A stretch of 64,000 bases of DNA. Source: Chitinophagaceae bacterium (GTDB taxonomy: Bacteria > Bacteroidota > Bacteroidia > Chitinophagales > Chitinophagaceae). How positions within the stretch are numbered: the first letter of the stretch is position 1; each line of letters starts with the position of its first letter. Made by a program: the position numbers and the translations under genes. Location of the stretch: NCBI GenBank assembly GCA_019638595.1, contig JAHBTJ010000014.1, positions 1-64,000 of the forward strand. The letters are read 5' to 3'. The notes under the pieces are model-generated. The model was given only the letters and a program-made list of their open reading frames with translations, ran no database searches and was not told the origin of the DNA. Shown piece after piece: positions 7,567-12,593 of this stretch.

Positions 7567-7899
7567 TTAACTACCTGGCTGTTTTTTACCCGGCTTTTTC
7601 TTTACCGGTTGCTTTTTTGTATAGGTATAGGGGTTATTGATTGCACTTTGGTTAGGGTCTGGTGGTATATAACGACCTATACGCGGATCGTATATACGCA
7701 TGCCATAGTCCTGCATTATCTTCGATTTACCCGTTGTGTCCATCATCTGTTTGTACGTTATTCTGCCGCCGTATGCATCCAATAACGCTTTATATAAACT
7801 GTCTGTCTGTGACCTGGTTGCTGAACTATCACTTTGCGTTTGCTGCGCTGTAGCTGTTATACTTACCAGCAATACACTCATTAGGATAAGCTTTTGCAT
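7567..7899 (-). CDS. Small secreted mini-Rhs-core protein, copy 3
   Basis: This 110-aa paralogue of the products at 2724 and 4864 has the signal peptide MQKLILMSVLLVSITATAQQ and the shared block YGGRITYKQMMDTTGKSK followed by QDYGMRIYDPRIGRYIPPDP and a basic tail. The segment just after the signal peptide differs most between copies (TQSDSSATRSQTDSLYK here against TKTDSAATTRQQADSLYK), while the core-like block is unchanged. That fits selection or gene conversion on the core-like part. Confidence 0.75.
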   Translation of the reverse strand: MQKLILMSVLLVSITATAQQTQSDSSATRSQTDSLYKALLDAYGGRITYKQMMDTTGKSKIMQDYGMRIYDPRIGRYIPPDPNQSAINNPYTYTKKQPVKKKPGKKQPGS

Positions 7900-7940
7900 A
7901 TAGGTTAAAGGTTGGTTTGCTTATTAATATTTTTTTACAC

Positions 7941-8006
7941 AAGTAACGCCTAAGCACCGGTCTGGCTCTGCTCCCTGCACGGCTACAAGACCGGCGCTAG
8001 TGGGGG
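7941..8006 (-). repeat. Dispersed imperfect inverted repeat P2
   Basis: The plus strand reads AGTAACGCCTAAGCACCGG and ends CAAGACCGGCGCTAGTGGG. The arms AGCACCGGTCT and AGACCGGCGCT are imperfectly complementary. Its right end lies a few bases from the stop of the Imm35 gene. Confidence 0.65.
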
Positions 8007-8008
8007 TG

Positions 8009-8311
8009 CTAGATTAATTTTTTCTTTGTATGTTTGGCTCGGTATTCGCTAATATATTCCTCAATTGGTCTGGCTGTACCAGTGGCTGAAATACTTCCAT
8101 TATACTTGTTTACTATTAGCGGTGAATTGCCTCCTAGTGCATCAAGGATATTTCCACTTTCTAAAAAAGCTTCCGATTGGTAGAAAAATACCCACCCCAA
8201 ATCAAACTCAACTGTTTCATTCAGTAATAATACTAATTTGCAATTACTTTTTAATTCCAATTGCTTAAGATAATCTTTTGCGATGTTTAAAGCAATTTCT
8301 TGATTTATCAT
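8009..8311 (-). CDS. Imm35 (YrhB-like) immunity protein, cassette E
   Basis: The ~100-aa product reads MINQEIALNIAKDYLKQLE, EFDLGWVFFYQSEAFLESG, DALGGNSPLIVNKYNGSI and TGTARPIEEYISEY. This is the characteristic series of the Imm35/YrhB family (an N-terminal helix, a G-W-V-F-F-Y-Q-S strand, a G-N-x-P-L-I-V turn, a G-T-x-x-P-x-E-x-Y-I end). Imm35 is commonly found beside papain-fold toxins, which matches the upstream gene. I chose the ATG at 8311, one base after the toxin stop, rather than the longer frame to 8353, because family similarity starts there. Confidence 0.8.
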   Translation of the reverse strand: MINQEIALNIAKDYLKQLELKSNCKLVLLLNETVEFDLGWVFFYQSEAFLESGNILDALGGNSPLIVNKYNGSISATGTARPIEEYISEYRAKHTKKKLI

Positions 8312-8312
8312 A

Positions 8313-9095
8313 TTATTTTGTAGGAGTTGTATTAAGAAAATATAATGATTCATACTTTCCCTCTTTCATTAAAGTGTTTGGATTGATACTTCTGGCACCT
8401 ATCTCTTGCTGGAAATCAACAAATTGAACCTTTCCATCTTGCTTAACAACATTAAAAAAATGACCAATTTTCCCGTTTCCCCTATGTCCAAAAATTACTC
8501 CAGTAGCACCATCCTCAAGTTTATCCATCAATTTAATTATTGAATTAGGAGAGACATGTTTTTCCATAGTTTTGGCATCAAACCAACTTAAAAAGTCTTT
8601 TACTAAAAGAACTCCGTGATTAAGCGCTGATGCAGGATATCCTTTTAAGGAGGCATCTCCCGCAATTGTACAGCCTGCACAGTTATACTCTCCGCGGAGA
8701 GGGTTGATATCTCTTGATCCTCCAATCATTTCGGACTTAGTAATCTTTCCTTTTGCAAGTAAAAATATTGCAGAAGCCTCTCCCCATAACTCCGCATTGG
8801 TTGGATCCTTTTTTATCTCCATCATTAATTCTACAGGCGTAGTTAATATTGGCATGAACATATCCTTGGCAATATTATCATTGGGAGCTAATGGAAATTG
8901 TTTTGCAAAATTTTCTTTCGGCACCTTGCTGCCATAATGAGCTTGAGCAAACATTTCGGTAATTGCTGCAAATGCGTAGGCAGGAACTTTTAATAAGCCA
9001 ACTCCAAATTTTGTACCTGGATCGTCTGCCTTGATAGTTGGGCTATTCAAATTTACATTTGCATATTTGGGCTCAAGAACTGGAGCATCCGACAT
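8313..9095 (-). CDS. Papain-like (Tox-PL) toxin tip, cassette E
   Basis: The frame carries a pre-toxin linker resembling that of cassette F (VPAYAFAAITEM, PILTTPVELMMEI, ELWGEASAIFLLA) and then a papain-fold toxin. EYNCAGCTIAGDASLKGYPA holds the likely nucleophilic Cys, GKIGHFFNVVKQDGKVQFV the catalytic His, and the VDFQ step the third active-site position. Tox-PL enzymes are peptidases or protein glutamine deamidases; which applies here cannot be told. Homology to Rhs tips continues upstream of 9095 (AGNSPIRFIDLDGKERA) to about 9203, where a one-base deletion separates it from the Rhs core at 9131-9606. The annotated ATG is therefore accidental, and the toxin is a stored tip. Confidence 0.75.
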   Translation of the reverse strand: MSDAPVLEPKYANVNLNSPTIKADDPGTKFGVGLLKVPAYAFAAITEMFAQAHYGSKVPKENFAKQFPLAPNDNIAKDMFMPILTTPVELMMEIKKDPTNAELWGEASAIFLLAKGKITKSEMIGGSRDINPLRGEYNCAGCTIAGDASLKGYPASALNHGVLLVKDFLSWFDAKTMEKHVSPNSIIKLMDKLEDGATGVIFGHRGNGKIGHFFNVVKQDGKVQFVDFQQEIGARSINPNTLMKEGKYESLYFLNTTPTK

Positions 9096-9130
9096 TGCTC
9101 CCCCACTCGGATTTGCTCGCTCTTTACCAT

Positions 9131-9606
9131 CTAAATCAATAAAACGAATCGGACTGTTCCCTGCAAATTGATATGAAGAGTAATATGGATATGACCTGCC
9201 AACGGATCCACGCTGAAAAATCTACCCAGCCTCGGTTCATATACACGGAAGCCGTAGTCCAGCTCATTATAAGGTCCGTTCACCTCGCTGTCGCTTTCCT
9301 TGCCGTTAAATCCGTACCGGTATTTCTGCCAGTGGTTGTTATAGGCTCTGCCTGGTAAGGTCATGCCGAAGGGTGAATAGTCCGCAGCCGTCATTACATC
9401 GGCTTTGTAGCTGGCTATTACAGAAGGATTACCCGATACAGGTACCGGCTCGCGCTTGTCCGTTACCGTAAGCATTACATTGCCCAAATGGTTGGCAATT
9501 TCAAAGAACTTGTTACCCCTGGTAAAGTTAATCAAATAAGTGTCTCCCAACTGGTTTATGTTTTCAGCAGTATGTTTGGGCTGGTCTGCATCCAGGCTGC
9601 GGTTAA
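9131..9606 (-). pseudogene. Cassette E Rhs core fragment, frameshifted from its toxin
   Basis: The core from NRS-LDADQPKH through GDTYLINFTRG and YNELDYGFRVYEPRLGRFFS to VDPLAG is intact. A missing base near 9203 then moves translation into a short nonsense tail (HIHITLHINLQG) instead of ARSYPYYSSYQFAGN. The 5' end at 9607 coincides with the core position where B, C and F begin. Confidence 0.75.
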
Positions 9607-9704
9607 TAGGAAGCTGTCGGCTATCAGCTATGAGCTATCGGCTTTGGAGTAGAAGGTATAAGGAGTAAGGTATAGGGTTGTAAAGTGTACGTACTTAGTT
9701 ATGA
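9607..9704 (-). repeat. Cassette junction repeat J5
   Basis: A slightly diverged copy (GCTGTCGGCTATCAGC) of the word block with the GGAGTAGAAGGTATAAGG sub-version, at the truncated start of the cassette E core. Confidence 0.75.
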
Positions 9705-9732
9705 AAAAGCAGCCAATCACTCAGCGGCTTTT
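9705..9732 (-). terminator. Mutated boundary hairpin
   Basis: Same hairpin as at the other boundaries, but one stem base is changed (AAAAGCAGC against GCGGCTTTT). Downstream only a six-base remnant of the small gene's 3' end remains, so this boundary has lost its mini-core gene. Confidence 0.55.
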
Positions 9733-9787
9733 CACTTTTAACTACCCGGCTAACTTTTTTCTTACTTAACCTCTCAAAATGTACCAT

Positions 9788-9808
9788 CGCTAACTCTGGA
9801 ACATTACC
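9788..9808 (-). repeat. Immunity-stop boundary motif Q3
   Basis: CTAACTCTGGAACATTACC on the plus strand, ending two bases before the stop of the cassette F immunity gene. The preceding ~40 bases (ACTTAACCTCTCAAAATGTA) are identical to those before Q1. Confidence 0.6.
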
Positions 9809-9810
9809 TA

Positions 9811-10203
9811 TCACTCATTACCTATGTCCAAATTCGGCACTATTGGAGGGATTAAATCTAAAATAAAAGTTGCATTGACTTCATCCAATCGCACTAAATG
9901 AGGTATGCCGAAACAATCGCACAAACAATTTAATGTTATATAAAATAAAACAATCTGCCCAGAATCAATAACGTGAGTTGACAAGTCTTCTACTTCAATA
10001 TGTAACCCATTTGATTCCTCCAAAACGACTTCATGAAAATGCTGGGCAGCAAATTCGATAGCATATTTCCATCTTCGATCAATAAACTCCTTATAGATTA
10101 TTGAAACAGAATTTGCTTCAATTCGTTTCACATTCAAAGTGATTCTACCGGAGAAACCCTTATTTTTTAATTTTTGCTTAAACTCATATGTTGAACTTTT
10201 CAT
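9811..10203 (-). CDS. Candidate immunity protein, cassette F
   Basis: The 130-aa product overlaps the toxin stop by four bases (ATGA-type coupling), the strongest positional sign of a toxin-immunity pair. It opens with a helix and strand (YEFKQKLKNKGFSGRITLNV) and continues with RRWKYAIEFAAQHFHEVVLE. A hydrophobic IVLFYITLNCLCDCFGIPH segment follows, then an acidic end (LDLIPPIVPNLDIGNE). I do not recognise a family. It is AT-rich compared with the Rhs core. Confidence 0.6.
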   Translation of the reverse strand: MKSSTYEFKQKLKNKGFSGRITLNVKRIEANSVSIIYKEFIDRRWKYAIEFAAQHFHEVVLEESNGLHIEVEDLSTHVIDSGQIVLFYITLNCLCDCFGIPHLVRLDEVNATFILDLIPPIVPNLDIGNE

Positions 10204-11441
10204 TTTTGCCCATTGTTTTTTGCTTGATTAAAATCTCTGATCACACCCTGTCTGTCTATTTTCTTTCCGCCTTTATAAAAGTCTGTTGCATCAAATAGCT
10301 TTTTATTTCCCATTATATGTTCCAATTCAGCAACGGTAAAACTTCCTTCCTTAGAATAAGGGTCTTTACCAATCTGCATTGCTGCTTTGTTCCAATCAAA
10401 CTTTGTCAAGTCAAATTTTATGCGCCCTCCGTTATCTACTACAAATTCTGATACACTTTTAAAATTGTTGATAAAAGTTGTTGAACGATCTAACCGAAAA
10501 TATCCTTTCCATTCTGTTTGCTCTAACGCAAAATTTTCAAATGCAAATTTTTTCAAAGAACCTCTTTCATTTAGCCCTAATGCAATGTCATTAACCTTTA
10601 TACTTGATGACAGTGCCCCTTTAGACTTACCCGCTTGCGAGTATACAAAAAACATTGCCGCAGCCTCACCCCAATATTCAGGATTAGAAGGATCCTCATT
10701 CAGTTTCATCAGCACTTCAACAGGTGTTGTAACGATTGGAACTAATACATCTTTTAAAAGATTTTTATTAGGTAAAGCAGGAAAATTGCTTTCCCATAAA
10801 TGATCAGGCGTTTTATCACCATATTCTGCCGCTGCGGGAAGATTTGTTGCAAGACCTACCATGCCGACTAATAATTCTCCGGTTTTTTTCAAAAAACCCT
10901 TACCCAATTTTGTAAGTGGATCTAATTCGATTTTAGGTTGTGAAAGTGCGGCAGCTTGATACTTTCTGTGGGGAGCATCTGAGTATATATGATCATTAGC
11001 ACCATAAGGTTCCAACCCGTCTAAATCAATATTTGCAATTGGAGAATTGCCAGCAAAGTGGTAAGGTGAATAAAATGGATATTTTCTATAGAGCTTATCC
11101 ACACTGAAAAATCTACCAAGCCTCGGCTCATATACGCGGTTGCCGTAGTCCAGCTCGTTGTAAGGTCCATTCACTTCGCTGTCGCTTTCCTTGCCGTTGA
11201 ACCCGTAGCGGTATTTCTGCCAGTGGTTGTTATAGGCTCTGCCTGGTAGCGTCATGCCGAAGGGCGAATAGTCCGCAGCCGTCATTACATCGGCTTTGTA
11301 GCTGGCTATTACAGAAGGATTGCCCGATACAGGTACCGGCTCGCGTTTGTCCGTTACCGTAAGCATTACATTGCCCAGGTGGTTCGTTACTTCAAAGAGC
11401 TTGTTGCCTCTTGTAAAGTTAATCAAATAAGTGTCTCCCAA
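10200..11441 (-). CDS. Orphan Rhs core-toxin tip, unassigned toxin (cassette F)
   Basis: The Rhs core (YNELDYGNRVYEPRLGRFFS, P-I-A-N-I-D-L-D-G-L) is followed by a pre-toxin linker like that of cassette E (GELLVGMVGLA, PIVTTPVEVLMKL, EYWGEAAAMFFV). The final ~135 residues are the tip: NDIALGLNERGSLKKFAFEN, TEWKGYFRLDRST, GGRIKFDLTKFDW, SFTVAELEHIM and a basic QGVIRDFNQAKNNGQK end. The ALGL...FA...W...FDL pattern is one I associate with recurrent polymorphic-toxin tips, but I cannot name the activity. The frame is open up to 11499, with no start except an internal TTG, so it is a complete but promoterless donor cassette. Confidence 0.6.
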   Translation of the reverse strand: MGDTYLINFTRGNKLFEVTNHLGNVMLTVTDKREPVPVSGNPSVIASYKADVMTAADYSPFGMTLPGRAYNNHWQKYRYGFNGKESDSEVNGPYNELDYGNRVYEPRLGRFFSVDKLYRKYPFYSPYHFAGNSPIANIDLDGLEPYGANDHIYSDAPHRKYQAAALSQPKIELDPLTKLGKGFLKKTGELLVGMVGLATNLPAAAEYGDKTPDHLWESNFPALPNKNLLKDVLVPIVTTPVEVLMKLNEDPSNPEYWGEAAAMFFVYSQAGKSKGALSSSIKVNDIALGLNERGSLKKFAFENFALEQTEWKGYFRLDRSTTFINNFKSVSEFVVDNGGRIKFDLTKFDWNKAAMQIGKDPYSKEGSFTVAELEHIMGNKKLFDATDFYKGGKKIDRQGVIRDFNQAKNNGQK

Positions 11442-11497
11442 CTGGTTTATGTTTTCAGCAGTATGTTTGGGCTGGTCTGCATCCAGGCTGCGGTTAA

Positions 11498-11595
11498 TAG
11501 GTGGCTGTCAGCTATCAGCTATGAGCTATCGGCTTTGGAGTAGAAGGTATAAGGAGTAAGGTATAGGGTTATAAAGTGTACGTACTTAGTTATGA
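11498..11595 (-). repeat. Cassette junction repeat J6
   Basis: GCTGTCAGCTATCAGC word block with the GGAGTAGAAGGTATAAGG sub-version, at the truncated start of the cassette F core. Confidence 0.8.
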
Positions 11596-11623
11596 AAAAG
11601 CCGCCAATCACTCAGCGGCTTTT
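11596..11623 (-). terminator. Hairpin terminator downstream of mini-core gene 4
   Basis: AAAAGCCGC/GCGGCTTTT stem plus T tract just past the stop of the small gene at 11629. It is the first terminator downstream of the full-length Rhs-immunity pair, so it may end the main operon transcript. Confidence 0.7.
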
Positions 11624-11628
11624 CACTT

Positions 11629-11956
11629 TTAACTACCTGGCTGTTTTTTACCCGGCTTTTTTGTTAACGGTTGCTTTTTTGTATAGGTATAGGGGTTATT
11701 GATTGCACTTTGGTTAGGGTCTGGTGGTATATAACGACCTATACGCGGATCGTATATACGCATGCCATAGTCCTGCATCATCTTCGATTTACCCGTTGTA
11801 TCCATCATCTGTTTGTACGTTATTCTGCCGCCGTATGCATCCAATAACGCTTTATATAAACTGTCTGCCTGCTGCCTCGTTGTATCGGTTTTAGTTTGCT
11901 GCGCTGCGGCTGTTATACTTACTAACAGCACACTCTTAATATAAGCTTTTTCATAT
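11629..11956 (-). pseudogene. Small secreted mini-Rhs-core protein, copy 4 (signal peptide frameshifted)
   Basis: From LLVSITAAAQQ onward this copy matches the others, including QDYGMRIYDPRIGRYIPPDP. The expected ATG at about 11956 starts ATG AAA AAG CTT ATA, but bases equivalent to the CTCATTAG of copy 2 are missing, so the frame reaches a stop after about ten codons. A GTG at 11931 would restart translation within the hydrophobic part, giving about 100 aa with a crippled n-region. Export is doubtful. This is the copy closest to the active Rhs gene. Confidence 0.65.
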
Positions 11957-11995
11957 TGGTTAAAGGTTGGTTTGTTTATTAATATTTTTTACATA

Positions 11996-12060
11996 AGTAA
12001 CGCCTAAGCACCGGTCTGGCTCTGCTCCCTGCACGGCTACAAGACCGGCGCTAGTGGGGC
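11996..12060 (-). repeat. Dispersed imperfect inverted repeat P3
   Basis: AGTAACGCCTAAGCACCGG at the left and CAAGACCGGCGCTAGTGGG at the right, nearly identical to P2. Here it is followed directly by motif Q4, so both boundary elements occur together. Confidence 0.65.
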
Positions 12061-12071
12061 ATTTCCCGTAT

Positions 12072-12090
12072 CGCTAACTCTGGAACATTA
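12072..12090 (-). repeat. Immunity-stop boundary motif Q4
   Basis: CGCTAACTCTGGAACATTA on the plus strand, directly abutting the stop codon of the immunity gene of the full-length Rhs protein. Confidence 0.6.
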
Positions 12091-12591
12091 TTATACAGTA
12101 ATAGTCCAGTAGTTATTAGCTAGTTTATTCTTTACAATATCAGGTGCATCAACTAAACTAAAGAATATGTGTACATTATGCATATTCATATTTGCCTCCA
12201 TTAAAGGATAATCTTTGGGTACAAAAGGAAACTTTGAATATTTAACATCATCGGGTAGGAACAAAAAACTGTTGCTAAACATAATCTCTATTTCAGCACC
12301 ACTAAATTCCTCGTTGAATCCCCCTACTATAATATTTTCTGTCCGAATCGGATTGGATTCCTGGCTATGTTTACCAATTATTTTCGTAGATTCACTTTCC
12401 ACCCTAAAAGAACTTACTTTTTCGAAAATGTAATAAGAAAAATCCAAGTATCCTTCAGTCGCAGTAAACGGGTTATTTAACATTATATTTAACCCAATAA
12501 ACGGAATAATAAGTGTATCGTTAGATATAAAAACGCTAAGTGAAAAAGCTTCAGAAGTGTTAATAAAACTTGGATTATGAAATTCCTTCAT
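12091..12591 (-). CDS. Candidate immunity protein of the full-length Rhs toxin
   Basis: This 166-aa product starts two bases after the Rhs stop codon and should be co-translated with it. It is rich in strand-like segments (SLSVFISNDTLIIPFIGLNI, GYLDFSYYIFEKVSSF, ENIIVGGFNEEFSGAEIEIM) and ends in NYWTITV. There is no signal peptide. I do not recognise a family. Because the Rhs gene is the only complete one in the window, this should be the immunity protein actually in use. It is AT-rich and abuts boundary motif Q4. Confidence 0.65.
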   Translation of the reverse strand: MKEFHNPSFINTSEAFSLSVFISNDTLIIPFIGLNIMLNNPFTATEGYLDFSYYIFEKVSSFRVESESTKIIGKHSQESNPIRTENIIVGGFNEEFSGAEIEIMFSNSFLFLPDDVKYSKFPFVPKDYPLMEANMNMHNVHIFFSLVDAPDIVKNKLANNYWTITV

Positions 12592-12593
12592 TT

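Noticed and set aside
649-11595. Regularly spaced repeats as a CRISPR-like array
   Set aside because: The units are kilobases apart and flank coding cassettes; no cas genes and no short spacers are present.
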